DNA of 64,000 nucleotides from Labrenzia sp. OB1 (lineage in GTDB: Bacteria; Pseudomonadota; Alphaproteobacteria; Rhizobiales; Stappiaceae). Shown here in pieces: positions 45,102 through 54,205 of the stretch. How positions within the stretch are numbered: the first letter of the stretch is position 1; each line of letters begins with the position of its first letter. The position numbers and the translations under genes are program-made. The stretch spans positions 124,001 to 188,000 of the forward strand of contig NZ_JSEP01000007.1 in NCBI RefSeq assembly GCF_001624695.1. The letters run 5' to 3'. The notes under the pieces are model-generated. The model did not search any database, was not told the DNA's origin, and was given only the letters and a program-made list of their open reading frames with translations.

Positions 45102-46487
45102 ATGCGTCTAAGCGATCAATTCGGGTATGACCTCACCCTTGCGGACAAGGACGCCGTCTCGGCCTGGAATGCGACCGTGAACGCCTTTCTGGCGCACGGA
45201 AAAACGACGCCGCAACATCTCGAGACCTGCCTTGGCCTCGCTCCCGACTTCGCGCTCGCACACGCCACACGCGGGCTGTTCTGTCTGTTGCTGGGCCGCA
45301 AGGAACTTAATGCGACGGCGCAGGAGTGTCTTGAAGTGGCCCGTGGCTCCGCCCGGCACACACCGTTGACGGAACGCGAGACGGCGGTCGTCGACGCGCT
45401 GGACAGCTGGCTGCGGGGTTTCCCGTCGCGCTCCGCCGATATTCTCGACACCATGCTGGTGCGGGTGCCCGAAGACGCGCTGATGATGAAGCTGGTGCAT
45501 GCCATCCGTTTCGTCATGGGCGACGCGACAGGCATGCGCCAGTCCATCGAGCGTGTTTTTTCCGCTTATGAAGAAAGCCATCCAGCCTATGGCTACCTGC
45601 TCGGCTGCCGGGCCTTCTCGCTGGAGGAAACCGGAGACTACCGGCAGGCCGAAGCCCTGGGGCGCAGGGGGCTGGAGTTCGCCCGCGACGACGCCTGGGG
45701 CCTGCATGCCGTTGCCCATGTGCATGACATGACCGGCCGCTCGGAAGAAGGCGCCGGCTGGCTGGAAAATCATCCCGACGGCTGGGCCCATTGCAACAAT
45801 TTCGGCTATCACGTGTGGTGGCACCTGGCGCTGATGTATCTTGATCAGAACAATCCGGACAAGGCGCTGGCGCTTTACGACGCGGAGATCCGCAAGGACA
45901 AGACCGACGACTACCGCGACATCTCCAACGCCGCCTCGCTGCTTGTCCGGCTGGAGCTGGAAGGCATTCCCGTCGGAACAAGATGGGACGAACTGGCGCT
46001 TCTGTCCGACAAGCGCGCCGAAGACGGCTGCAATGTCTTCGCCGATCTGCATTACCTGATGGCGCTTTTGAACGGCGGGCGCCGCATGGGGGCCGACCGG
46101 CTTCTCACCGGACTGAGGCTGCGGGCGCAGAGCGAGACCGATCTCGGCCATGTCGCGTCCGAAGCGGGTCTGCCGACCGGTCTCGGCCTGGAGCAATACC
46201 GCAAGGGCAACTACGCCTCGGCCTTCACGCTTCTGGCTTCGGCAAGAAACAGTCTTCACACCATCGGCGGCTCACATGCCCAGCGCGACGTCTTCGAACG
46301 GATCACGATCGATGCCGCCCTGCGCGCAGGGTTTTCGCCCGAAGCGGAAAATCTGCTCAAAAGCCGCGCCCGCAAGCGCGGCGCACTTGACAGATTTGCC
46401 GAACAGCGTCTTGAAATCTGCAACATAATGCATCGCGCCCAACGCGTGATGGAAGATAAAAAACTCAGGGCTACGGATTCGGTATAA
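45102..46487 (+). CDS. TTC38-like tetratricopeptide-repeat protein
   Basis: 461 residues from the ATG following AAAGG; a longer frame from 45009 lacks a site. The whole protein is helical with TPR-like pairs (ALAHATRGLFCLLLGRKELN, HPAYGYLLGCRAFSLEETGDY, HVWWHLALMYLDQNNPDKAL). Its length and the conserved HAVAHVHDMTGRSEEG and NNFGYHVWWH segments match the TTC38 family, found from bacteria to mammals. The function is not established; some relatives are annotated as metabolite-binding scaffolds. About 95 bp separate it from opgC. Confidence 0.8.
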   Translation: MRLSDQFGYDLTLADKDAVSAWNATVNAFLAHGKTTPQHLETCLGLAPDFALAHATRGLFCLLLGRKELNATAQECLEVARGSARHTPLTERETAVVDALDSWLRGFPSRSADILDTMLVRVPEDALMMKLVHAIRFVMGDATGMRQSIERVFSAYEESHPAYGYLLGCRAFSLEETGDYRQAEALGRRGLEFARDDAWGLHAVAHVHDMTGRSEEGAGWLENHPDGWAHCNNFGYHVWWHLALMYLDQNNPDKALALYDAEIRKDKTDDYRDISNAASLLVRLELEGIPVGTRWDELALLSDKRAEDGCNVFADLHYLMALLNGGRRMGADRLLTGLRLRAQSETDLGHVASEAGLPTGLGLEQYRKGNYASAFTLLASARNSLHTIGGSHAQRDVFERITIDAALRAGFSPEAENLLKSRARKRGALDRFAEQRLEICNIMHRAQRVMEDKKLRATDSV

Positions 46488-46583
46488 GACCCGGCCTTCC
46501 CGAAGGGTGAGCAGCCTTTGCGCTTTCGGGTCTCATGCCCCGGAAGCGACCCGTCCTCACCCGATGCATCAGCTGGACCAAAC

Positions 46584-47852
46584 GTGAACGTTCATTCTCA
46601 AGCGAAACGCCCCCGTGACCCGCGGCTCGACTTTTTCCGCGGGCTCGGCATGTTCATCATTTATATCGCCCATCTGCCCGGAAACTGGTGGACCCTCTGG
46701 ATACCCGCCAGATTCGGCTTTTCCGACGCTACGGAAATCTTCGTCTTCTGCTCCGGCATGGCCTCCGCCATCGCCTTCGGCAAAATCTTCGACGTGCACG
46801 GCTGGGCGATGGGCGCGGCCCGCATCCTGCACCGCATGTGGCAGGTCTACTGGGCTCATATCGGCCAGTTTCTGCTGATCGCCGTCGGCCTCGTGATGCT
46901 GCACGAAAGCAATTTCCTGAACAGCTGCTGCGGCCTGACCCAGGACTATGTGGCGTCGCTGAACCTCTGGCACCTTTTCAACAACACCAGCGTTGCCCTG
47001 CCGGGCCTCATGACGCTGACGTGGGTGCCGAACTACTTCGATATCCTTCCGATGTACGTGGTGATCCTGGCGCTGATCCCGCTGATCATGCTGGCGTCCC
47101 GCATTTCGGTGATCGCGGCCTTCGCGCTGTCCATCGGCCTGTGGCTCGCCGCACAGTTCGGACTGCTCGACCTGCCGGCGGAACCCTGGTCGGACCGGAA
47201 GTGGTTCTTCAACCCGTTCGCCTGGCAGATGCTGTTCTTTACCGGCTTTGCCTTCATGCGCGGCTGGATTCCCGCACCGCCCGTCAGCCGCAAGCTGATG
47301 GCGCTGTGCGCCGCCATCGTGATCGCGACAATTCCCTTCGCCTATTTCCGCATTCACCTCAATGTGGAATGGATACAGGAGATCCGCCAGTCCATCCGAC
47401 CCTTGTGGATCAAGACGGAATTCGGGCTGTTCCGCTATATCCACTTCTTGGCTCTGGCCTATCTCGCGTGGATCGCGGTGGGCGAGCGCGGCAAATACCT
47501 GCTCGGGCATGGCGAGCTCTGGGGCCTGTTCGTGCGGGTGGTCCAGAAGGTCGGCCAGCAATCGCTCGCCGTCTTCATGGCCAGCCTCGTGATCGCCCAG
47601 GCGGCCGGGCTGCTGCGCGACATGGTCTGGGGCCGCGGCGACTGGATTCCGCAGATCCTGTCAAATCTTCTGGGTTTTGTGGCTTTGATCGCCGTTGCCT
47701 ACACCGTCTCCTGGTACAAGAGCGAACCCTGGCGCAAGCCACCGGCCACTTCCGGCAGAGGAACCTCGGGCCGGACGACATCCGCACCTGAAGGTCAGAA
47801 CACTCCGGCAGCTCGGGACATCTCGGACAAAAAGACCGATGTGATGGCGTAG
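46584..47852 (+). CDS. opgC: OpgC-family membrane acyltransferase
   Basis: 422 residues from a GTG (GGA six bases upstream); a TTG at 46518 is another option. The OpgC signature RDPRLDFFRGLGMFIIYIAHLPGN opens the protein, followed by about ten transmembrane helices with FVFCSGMASAIAFG. In rhizobia and Rhodobacter OpgC succinylates osmoregulated periplasmic glucans at the inner membrane. The cytoplasmic C-tail is Lys/Thr-rich and poorly conserved. No glucan synthase is in view. Confidence 0.83.
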   Translation: MNVHSQAKRPRDPRLDFFRGLGMFIIYIAHLPGNWWTLWIPARFGFSDATEIFVFCSGMASAIAFGKIFDVHGWAMGAARILHRMWQVYWAHIGQFLLIAVGLVMLHESNFLNSCCGLTQDYVASLNLWHLFNNTSVALPGLMTLTWVPNYFDILPMYVVILALIPLIMLASRISVIAAFALSIGLWLAAQFGLLDLPAEPWSDRKWFFNPFAWQMLFFTGFAFMRGWIPAPPVSRKLMALCAAIVIATIPFAYFRIHLNVEWIQEIRQSIRPLWIKTEFGLFRYIHFLALAYLAWIAVGERGKYLLGHGELWGLFVRVVQKVGQQSLAVFMASLVIAQAAGLLRDMVWGRGDWIPQILSNLLGFVALIAVAYTVSWYKSEPWRKPPATSGRGTSGRTTSAPEGQNTPAARDISDKKTDVMA

Positions 47853-47864
47853 CCCGGCCAGCGT

Positions 47865-47889
47865 CAAAAAAGAGGCCGGCTCAGCCGGC
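47865..47889 (-). terminator. Terminator overlapping the diguanylate cyclase stop codon
   Basis: A 6-bp GCCGGC stem with a TCA loop lying across the stop codon, followed on the minus strand by CTC and six T residues. It probably serves the diguanylate cyclase transcript and, imperfectly, the converging opgC transcript. Confidence 0.6.
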
Positions 47890-49677
47890 AGCCTGACGCA
47901 GGTCCCCGTCCTCTTCACAGACGGTCCTGTCCCGTCCGGCATCCTTTGCCTTCAGCAGGGCAACATCCGCGCGCGTGCGCAGCGAGGACACCACGCCTCC
48001 CTGCGGCGTGTCGGCAAGCCCGATTGATACGGTGACAAGCCCCAGAACCATGCCGCGATGGGAGAGAGCCATCCTGGCGGTTCGCGTGCGAATGTCTTCC
48101 GCAATCCTGAAGGCGTCTTCGCGCGGCATCTCCGGCAGAAGAACGGCGAACTCCTCCCCCCCGTACCGGTAACAGTCGCCGCGGTCACCGACGACCTCCG
48201 TGAGAAGCCCGGCAAAGGACTGCATCACGAGATCGCCCGCATCATGACCGAATTCATCGTTGAAGCGCTTGAATTTATCAATGTCGAGCATCAGGCAGGT
48301 GAGCCGGGCGGGTTCACTCTCGCCGGCCTTTTCCCGCAGTGCCTGGTCGAGCGACCGGCGGTTAAACAGGCCCGTCAGACCGTCCCTTACGGCCAACTGC
48401 GTCAGCCTTTCGCGCAATTGCAGATTGGCAACCGCCAGCGCAACATTCTCGGCAATCATTTTCAGGTAGAGTTGCGCCTCGATGATCGACGTTTCGTCGT
48501 CGGCCGGGCCCGTGAAACTGAGGAGACCGATGATATCTCCCTGAGCTGTCAGTGGCACACACAACGCCACCGAGGCCGTGTCCGTCAAATGGGAGCACAT
48601 GACGTCCTCCCTGCTGCTGTGGCTCACATGGGCGCAGCCCCTGCGAAACCCCCAGCATGAGTGAGGGCTGAACTCGGGAAGCGATGATTGCGGCGTTTTC
48701 CAGAACCCGACCTGTTTCAGCGCCGTGCGCTGCTCATTGATCACGTAAAGCCCGCCCGAAAGATCCGGAAAAATGTGCGGTGCGAATATGCTGACGACGT
48801 CGCTCAACTCCTCCAGCCGCTGGCAGGCCTGCAGGCGGTGCATCATCTGCAGGAAGAGATCCTTCATCTTGACTTCCCGCTGGCTCTCCATATCAAGGCG
48901 CTCACGCTCAAGGCCATTCTGACGGAATATATGTATGGCCGCGTTGAGCTCGCCGATCTCGTCACTGCGATTTTCCAACGGCACTTCGACTTCATAGTCC
49001 TGGGTCGCGAGACGATTGACGATGCCGCTCATGCGCTTCAATGGCAAGGCCACCCGCCGGCGCAGGACAAAATAGAGCACTCCCAGGAACAGCGCCGCCG
49101 TAATACCGAGCAATATACGCGCGATCAGTCCGTACCAGTCGCTGCGCAGTTTCGCGATCTCAAGAGCTTCAGTGGTGCGCGCCTCCACCACCTCGCGAAA
49201 CCGCGCGACATTCTCCACAAGCTGTATGTGATGCCGGTAATGCTCTTCGCCGAACAGGATGGACCGGGCGGCCTCATCATTGCCGGCCTTGCTGGCTTCG
49301 ATTCCCTCCAACTCAAGGGTTTCCAGCGTATCGATCTGGCTCCTGATCTGCTCGAAAAGCACTAGTTCGTTCTGCGTTGCGCCGTTTTCATCGGCATGGC
49401 GGGCTTTTTCCTCCAGCCGGTGCTCCTCGGCATTGGCGACCTCGAAGGCCTCAAGGTGGATGGTATCGCCGCGCATCACATAAAGGCGGGCCTCATCGGT
49501 TCTCAGCTCGGCTTCGATTTCAAGCTGGTCGGCAAGACCTATCAGCGCCAGATGTTCTTCAACGGACCTGCGTTCATCGTGCGCGCTACGGACGGACAGG
49601 ATAAAGGCGGTGCCGGAAAGAGCCGTCAGAATGACCGTTACGCCATAGGCCCAATTCGTGATTGTGCTGATCTTCAT
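47881..49677 (-). CDS. Membrane-bound diguanylate cyclase (HAMP-GAF-GGDEF)
   Basis: 598 residues. Two transmembrane helices (about 9-28 and 185-206) bracket a helical periplasmic sensor (about 30-180). A HAMP domain (about 207-260), a GAF-like domain (about 285-420) and a GGDEF domain (about 430-585) follow. The active site is YRYGGEEF, with DIDKFKRFNDEFGHDAGD upstream. The product-inhibition site RxxD expected nine residues before GGEEF reads GDRG, so feedback control may be absent. It makes cyclic di-GMP in response to an external or GAF ligand, affecting motility and biofilm. Monocistronic. Confidence 0.87.
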   Translation of the reverse strand: MKISTITNWAYGVTVILTALSGTAFILSVRSAHDERRSVEEHLALIGLADQLEIEAELRTDEARLYVMRGDTIHLEAFEVANAEEHRLEEKARHADENGATQNELVLFEQIRSQIDTLETLELEGIEASKAGNDEAARSILFGEEHYRHHIQLVENVARFREVVEARTTEALEIAKLRSDWYGLIARILLGITAALFLGVLYFVLRRRVALPLKRMSGIVNRLATQDYEVEVPLENRSDEIGELNAAIHIFRQNGLERERLDMESQREVKMKDLFLQMMHRLQACQRLEELSDVVSIFAPHIFPDLSGGLYVINEQRTALKQVGFWKTPQSSLPEFSPHSCWGFRRGCAHVSHSSREDVMCSHLTDTASVALCVPLTAQGDIIGLLSFTGPADDETSIIEAQLYLKMIAENVALAVANLQLRERLTQLAVRDGLTGLFNRRSLDQALREKAGESEPARLTCLMLDIDKFKRFNDEFGHDAGDLVMQSFAGLLTEVVGDRGDCYRYGGEEFAVLLPEMPREDAFRIAEDIRTRTARMALSHRGMVLGLVTVSIGLADTPQGGVVSSLRTRADVALLKAKDAGRDRTVCEEDGDLRQAAG

Positions 49678-50031
49678 GTAACCGATCCGAAAGTCCTGGC
49701 GTGCAGAAGCAGCAGCGACGCGCTCCAGCCGGCCTTCGAGCGATATCCGCTCTGTCCTCCCTTACAGGGTGACACGAACCAATTTAATTTCCGTTATGGA
49801 TCCGTCCCCTGCCGAAACAGGTTCAAGGATCCATCCATTCTTCCGGGCAAGTCTCGTTGAGACCGTTCGCGCAAACGAGACAGGCTGCAACTCCGCCAGG
49901 GAAGAAACACGGTGGTATTTTTACGAAATTCGCTTGAGGTTTAAGCGCGTTCCAGCACATGACCGCCTGAAGGCCGGTATTCCATTCGAGGCGCCCGACG
50001 CACATGCATGCACACCCCGACTGCCCATAGA
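49678..50031. other. Intergenic region, no recognised gene
   Basis: About 350 bp upstream of the cyclase gene and downstream of the heat-shock operon. No convincing coding frame, RNA or repeat was found. Confidence 0.45.
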
Positions 50032-50073
50032 AACGGCAGGTACGCCGGCCTTTCGACCGGCGCTCCTGCCGTT
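50032..50073 (-). terminator. Terminator of the hsp20-DUF1150 operon
   Basis: An extended hairpin: outer 9-bp arms AACGGCAGG/CCTGCCGTT, a 2x2 mismatch and inner arms CGCCGG/CCGGCG around an 8-base loop. On the minus strand it runs into TTTCTAT. It starts 15 bp after the DUF1150 stop. Confidence 0.6.
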
Positions 50074-50087
50074 ACGTTAGGATCAGA

Positions 50088-50372
50088 TCAGTGCAGCGAG
50101 GCCATCAGCAGGTCTGCCTCGAAGGCATTGGCAACCGCGGCTTCGCGGCTGTCTGCAAGCAGGATCGGCGTGCCGTCCGCATTGAGCAGCGCATAAAGCG
50201 TCATGTTGTCGTGCAGGGGCGGAACATCCGGGAACATTTCCTTCAGGTCACGCGCCTTGATCGGCTTGATATAGGCGATATCGCCCGTTCCGAGCTCGGT
50301 CAGTTCGTCGACAGACATGAATTCGGACAGAATTTTGCGGTCTGTCCAGGCCGGGATCTTCGTATTGTGCAT
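50088..50372 (-). CDS. DUF1150 family protein
   Basis: A 94-residue protein of the alphaproteobacterial DUF1150 family: LGTGDIAYIKPIKARDLKEMFP, then YALLNADGTPILLADSREAAVANAFEADL. The family has no known activity but is regularly encoded beside a small heat-shock protein, as here, 32 bp downstream of hsp20 on the same strand. The shared heat-shock promoter suggests a role in proteostasis. Confidence 0.88.
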   Translation of the reverse strand: MHNTKIPAWTDRKILSEFMSVDELTELGTGDIAYIKPIKARDLKEMFPDVPPLHDNMTLYALLNADGTPILLADSREAAVANAFEADLLMASLH

Positions 50373-50404
50373 CAGTCATTCTCCATCCGTTGGCCGACGA
50401 GGGT

Positions 50405-50824
50405 CTATTCGCCGCTGGAGATTTCTATTTTTCTTATAACACGTTCCGGTTCGGGACGTGCGAGGTCGATGGACAAAAGCCCATCTTTCAGGTCGGCACC
50501 GAGGATTTCGATCCCCTCGGCCAGAACAAAGGCCCGCTGAAACTGCCGGGCGGCTATACCGCGATGCAGATACTGCCGGGACTTGTCATCCACCTGACGG
50601 CCCCGGATGACGAGCTGGCTCTCCTCCACGGAGACATCGAGCTGGTCTCTGGTAAAGCCCGCGACAGCGAGCGTAATGCGGATGGTATCGCCCTGATCGT
50701 CCGATTTCGGCAATCTTTCGATATTATAGGGCGGATAACCGTCATTCGCGGCCTTGGAGACGCGATCAAGCACACGCTCGATATCGTCGAACCCGAGCAT
50801 GAACGGGCTAGAAAACGCTGACAT
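50405..50824 (-). CDS. Small heat-shock protein Hsp20/IbpA
   Basis: 139 residues from the ATG giving MSAFSSPFMLGFDDIERVLDR; GAGG lies 9 bases upstream. An alpha-crystallin domain spans about 30-125 (YNIERL, ITLAVAGFTRDQLDVSVEESQLVIRG split across strands, the A-x-L/I-like DGLLSIDL), followed by the R-x-I-x-I tail (RVIRKIEISSG). It is an ATP-independent chaperone that holds unfolded proteins. Control is probably by RpoH, given the promoter and structured leader upstream. Confidence 0.92.
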   Translation of the reverse strand: MSAFSSPFMLGFDDIERVLDRVSKAANDGYPPYNIERLPKSDDQGDTIRITLAVAGFTRDQLDVSVEESQLVIRGRQVDDKSRQYLHRGIAARQFQRAFVLAEGIEILGADLKDGLLSIDLARPEPERVIRKIEISSGE

Positions 50825-50914
50825 GCGTGTCATCCTCAAAGTCCTTGTCGAAGCGACCTTGCATCCGGACCCTTCTATTAGGCATCCGGACCGGAGCCCA
50901 CCGGCTCCATTCGC
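50825..50914 (-). ncRNA. Structured hsp20 leader, possible RNA thermometer
   Basis: The leader is about 90 nt from the predicted start site to the ATG. It can form GGAGCC-GGTG-GGCTCC and a second fold between two GGTCCGGATGC-like segments. Rhizobial hsp20 genes often carry ROSE thermometers of this length. I did not find the exact ROSE 3' hairpin masking the ribosome binding site, so the call is by position and structure. Confidence 0.4.
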
Positions 50915-50920
50915 CATTAA

Positions 50921-50949
50921 ATATGGCGCTTCGTTAAATTTGATTCAAG
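50921..50949 (-). promoter_or_regulatory. RpoH-type heat-shock promoter of hsp20
   Basis: Read on the minus strand: CTTGAA (50949-50944), a 17-bp spacer, then CCATAT (50926-50921). These match the alphaproteobacterial sigma-32 promoter (CTTGAA and CCATAT-like elements) and give a start site about 90 bp before the hsp20 ATG. Confidence 0.7.
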
Positions 50950-51144
50950 GAGGGGCGTTTTCAGCGCTTTTTGGCAGCCTGTCATCCTGTTGCGGGCAAA
51001 CATGGTGAACAGGAACCCTTTGATCAAGGCGGCCGGATTTCCCGGCGAGGCGCGCAGTGCAGCTGACCGATCCCGTCTACCGGTTGTCCATGTGCTCACC
51101 CTATGGCAAGATCTCCGAAGACATCTGAGCATGATAGGGATTGT

Positions 51145-52005
51145 TCACGGGCCGGGAGACAGGAGCGGGTTTTGCTTCAGCATCTTTGCAAGAGCCGAGA
51201 CCGCATGGCGCACAGCCGGTTCGTGGCGTTCATCCTGGTGCATGACCAACCAGCGCTCCGTTGTCAGGCTTTCGACAGGATCCGTGATCCGGAGCAGATC
51301 CGGATAGGCATCACCGACAAATGTCGGCAGCAGCATCCGGGCATATCCCTTGCGCACGAGTGACAATGCCAGGGTTGCGTTGTTGACCGTTATATCGACC
51401 TCTTCTCCATGGTTCTCCTTGAGCCACAGACCCGTCGGGAAATGCGCCTCCTCCTCCACCAGACCGATCCAGCCGGGCTCGCCGCCGGAAGGAACGACCC
51501 TTGCCCGGTAGGCGGCATGTTCGACATGGCCAACCTTTTGTCCCGCCAGCCAGGCCTGTTTTGGCCGGCCGTTCCTGACGCCGATATCGATCTGGCGTCT
51601 GGCGACATCGCGATTGCGCAGGTCCGTTAAAAACTCCGGCACCCAATCCGAGCCCGGGGACCAGAAGCCGGCGATGTTGTCGATCAGGAGGCGCGAGGTC
51701 CAGCCGCCGGCGGAGATGCGTATCCGGCGACGGACCCTGCCGCTTTCCCGCCAGGTGGCGATGGAGCGGGCTGCCTGATCCATGTCTTCCAGATGCAGAA
51801 GCAGATCGCGCCCTTCCGCTGTCAGCTGGTAGCCGCGGGCCTCGCGCTCCACGAGACGCACGTTCAGGCTTTTCTCCAGGGACGATACCCGCCGCCCCAG
51901 CGTCGCCGCGCTGACGCCGGTTTTTTCCGCCGCCCCCGAAAGCCCACCTGCCTTGGCGACGGCAAGAAACAGCCGTAAATCTTCCCAACCCATATTTCGT
52001 TTCAT
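51145..52005 (-). CDS. LysR-family transcriptional regulator
   Basis: 286 residues from MKRNMGWEDLRLF; Met5 is an equal candidate and neither has a clear ribosome binding site. The winged HTH is at about 5-65 (FLAVAKAGGLSGAAEKTGVS, TLGRRVSSLEKSL). The effector domain is of the short, GcvA/AmpR-unlike type (RRIRISAGGWTSRLL, VDITVNNATLALSLVRKGYA). The divergent gap carries two TTTGAAAAC direct repeats (52007 and 52026, 19 bp apart), possible binding sites. Target unknown. Confidence 0.87.
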   Translation of the reverse strand: MKRNMGWEDLRLFLAVAKAGGLSGAAEKTGVSAATLGRRVSSLEKSLNVRLVEREARGYQLTAEGRDLLLHLEDMDQAARSIATWRESGRVRRRIRISAGGWTSRLLIDNIAGFWSPGSDWVPEFLTDLRNRDVARRQIDIGVRNGRPKQAWLAGQKVGHVEHAAYRARVVPSGGEPGWIGLVEEEAHFPTGLWLKENHGEEVDITVNNATLALSLVRKGYARMLLPTFVGDAYPDLLRITDPVESLTTERWLVMHQDERHEPAVRHAVSALAKMLKQNPLLSPGP

Positions 52006-52092
52006 TTTTGAAAACTCAATTACACTTTGAAAACATGCCAATAACGTCGCTTCATGAGATTGATTGCAAGACACCACGAAAAGCAATCAAAT

Positions 52093-52428
52093 ATGAAGAG
52101 AACCTGCATGTCCATCCCCCTGCCCCCGCGCTCACAGTCTGCGCGCACGAAAAACGGCGGCCTCGCCTGGAATGACCCACTAAGGGAGCTGCATCCGCAC
52201 CACGCGGTCTTCTGGCCGGAAGACCTGCCGGAGCATGTGCTGCTTGAAAGGCGGCACATGGCCCGCGCTCTCAGGATCAGAAAACTCTTCTGGAGACGCT
52301 TGCTGCGCAGGATGCTCTCCCCCTTTCGACGCGCTGTCCGACGGGTCAGACAGGGCCAGGTCGCCCGGGAGACTGGGTCGATCGTGCCTTCCCGCGAACA
52401 GACCTGTCAGGCTTTTCCGCCGAAATGA
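52093..52428 (+). CDS. Hypothetical small basic protein
   Basis: 111 residues from ATG, divergent from lysR; ATG at 52108 is an alternative with AGAGAA ahead of it. The C-terminal half is strongly basic with repeated Arg-Arg pairs (RRLLRRMLSPFRRAVRRVRQ). No family is recognised. Reading frames also exist on the opposite strand, so this is a tentative gene supported mainly by its place next to a divergent LysR gene. Confidence 0.4.
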   Translation: MKRTCMSIPLPPRSQSARTKNGGLAWNDPLRELHPHHAVFWPEDLPEHVLLERRHMARALRIRKLFWRRLLRRMLSPFRRAVRRVRQGQVARETGSIVPSREQTCQAFPPK

Positions 52429-52512
52429 CGCGTCCGTGATCCGGTTCGCCTTGTGCCCGGGGGCAGGACAGGCCAGTCTGGCCACCGGCCCCGCGCCGGT
52501 GCCGCATTGCTC

Positions 52513-52902
52513 ATGAATGTTCCCGCATACACGACGCTTCAAATGACCCGCGACGAATTCGATATATTCTGCAGCCGGCTGCCTGCGACCACCCATGTGG
52601 TGCAATGGGGCAATGCGTCCGTATGGAAGGTGGGCGGCAAGATCTTTGCCATCTGCTCAAGATGGGGAGACGGCGATCTTCCCCGGTTCAGTTTCAAGTG
52701 CTCCGACATCTCCTATGCGCTGCTGATCCAGCAGGACGGCCTGATCCCGGCGCCTTATCTCGCCCGGGCGAAATGGGTGCAGATGGAGGAAGAGGGCGCG
52801 CTCGATGATGACAGCCTGAAAGCCTATATCGAGGCCGCGCACAAGATCATCTCGGCGAAGCTGACCCGCAAACAGCGCAATGAGCTCGGCCTTGCCGTCT
52901 GA
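52513..52902 (+). CDS. MmcQ/YjbR family protein
   Basis: A 129-residue single-domain protein: MTRDEFDIFCSRLPATTHVVQWG, VWKVGGKIFAICSRWG and KCSDISYALLIQQDGLIPAPYL are the MmcQ/YjbR landmarks (a compact alpha/beta fold annotated DNA-binding in some structures). The start giving MNVPAYTT is chosen; Met11 is possible. It overlaps the MFS gene by 23 bp, so both are co-transcribed. Function not established. Confidence 0.85.
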   Translation: MNVPAYTTLQMTRDEFDIFCSRLPATTHVVQWGNASVWKVGGKIFAICSRWGDGDLPRFSFKCSDISYALLIQQDGLIPAPYLARAKWVQMEEEGALDDDSLKAYIEAAHKIISAKLTRKQRNELGLAV

Positions 52903-54079
52903 GCGCGCCCTGAAATGGCGGTCGCTCAGGCTCCTCATGCTGGCCGAAATCTCAGCCATGAGCCTATGGTTCATGTCTGCCGCCGTCCTGCCCGATCTGA
53001 CCCGCGAATTCGGGATTTCCCCGTTCCGGCAGGCCGCGCTGTCCAGCTCCGTGCAGATCGGCTTTGTCGCCGGGGCTCTCGTCTCCGCATTCCTGGGGCT
53101 GGCGGACAGGATCGATCCGCGGCGTTTCTTTGCGTTCTGCGCGATCCTTGCCGGTCTTTTCAACGCCAGCCTTCTGGTTGTCGAGCCGGGTGGAGCGGCC
53201 TCTATCCTCGCCCGGTTCGCGACCGGCGCCCTGCTTGCCGGGGTCTACCCGGTGGGCATGAAAATCGTCGTCGGCTGGGGACAGAAAGATCGTGGATTTC
53301 TTGTTGGCATGCTTGTCGGTGCGCTGACGTTCGGGTCGGCCGGACCGCATCTTCTCGCCCTTCTGGGGGGCACGGACTGGCGCTGGAGCCTGACGGTGGC
53401 CTCTATTGCCTCCGCTGCCGGCGGGGTCCTGTGCCTTCTGACCGATCTCGGCCCCTACCACGCCCGCGCCGCACGCATGCAGGTGCGCGCCATCCTGACG
53501 GCCTGGACCAACCCGAAGATCCGGTATGCCTATGCCGGTTATCTCGGCCACATGTGGGAGCTTTATGCCATGTGGGCGTGGATCGGCGTGGCGCTCGCCG
53601 TTTCCTTTTCCGCGCATATGGGACAGGAGGCGGCCATTTCGCTCTCGCGCCTGATCGCCTTCCTGAGCATCGCGGCCGGTGGCGCCGCCTGTATTGCCGC
53701 CGGCCTCGCCGCCGACCGGATCGGCAAGGCGAATATCGCCGTCCTCGCCATGGCCGTGAGCGGCACCGCCGCCATTGCCTCCGCCCTCACCTTCGGCGGC
53801 CCCGTCTGGCTGACGATTGTCTGCGTTCTCGTCTGGGGTGCCGCGATCCTTCCGGACTCGGCGCAGTTTTCAGCGCTTGTTGCCGATTACGCCCCGGCGG
53901 ACCAGGCCGGCAGTCTGATGACCTTCCAGACCGCGCTCGGATTTGCTCTGACGTTCTTCACCGTGCAACTGACCCCGCTCGGCGTCGATCTCATCGGCTG
54001 GCCGGGCGTGTTCGCGCTCATGGCCATCGGTCCGGTGTTCGGGATCTGGGGCATGGTGCGGCTGAAACGGCTCGGCTGA
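52880..54079 (+). CDS. Major facilitator superfamily transporter
   Basis: 399 residues with about twelve hydrophobic helices in two halves. The N-half has SSSVQIGFVAGALVSAFLGLADRIDPRR, the MFS cytoplasmic loop 2-3 motif (GxLADRxxRR form). The C-half repeats a weaker version (AGLAADRIGKAN). Substrate unknown; exporters of drugs or metabolites of this size are common. It overlaps the MmcQ-like gene and shares its promoter. Confidence 0.87.
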   Translation: MSSALPSERALKWRSLRLLMLAEISAMSLWFMSAAVLPDLTREFGISPFRQAALSSSVQIGFVAGALVSAFLGLADRIDPRRFFAFCAILAGLFNASLLVVEPGGAASILARFATGALLAGVYPVGMKIVVGWGQKDRGFLVGMLVGALTFGSAGPHLLALLGGTDWRWSLTVASIASAAGGVLCLLTDLGPYHARAARMQVRAILTAWTNPKIRYAYAGYLGHMWELYAMWAWIGVALAVSFSAHMGQEAAISLSRLIAFLSIAAGGAACIAAGLAADRIGKANIAVLAMAVSGTAAIASALTFGGPVWLTIVCVLVWGAAILPDSAQFSALVADYAPADQAGSLMTFQTALGFALTFFTVQLTPLGVDLIGWPGVFALMAIGPVFGIWGMVRLKRLG

Positions 54080-54205
54080 TTTTCGCAGCGCGCGCCGGGC
54101 TCCATGTCGGTCTTCCATCCCCGTCCTCGTCTTCGAGAGGTCCCGGATCTTCGCTTCACTTCGTCCGGGACAGCTGAGGGAGATGCAGGCGCAATGAAGC
54201 TGCGG

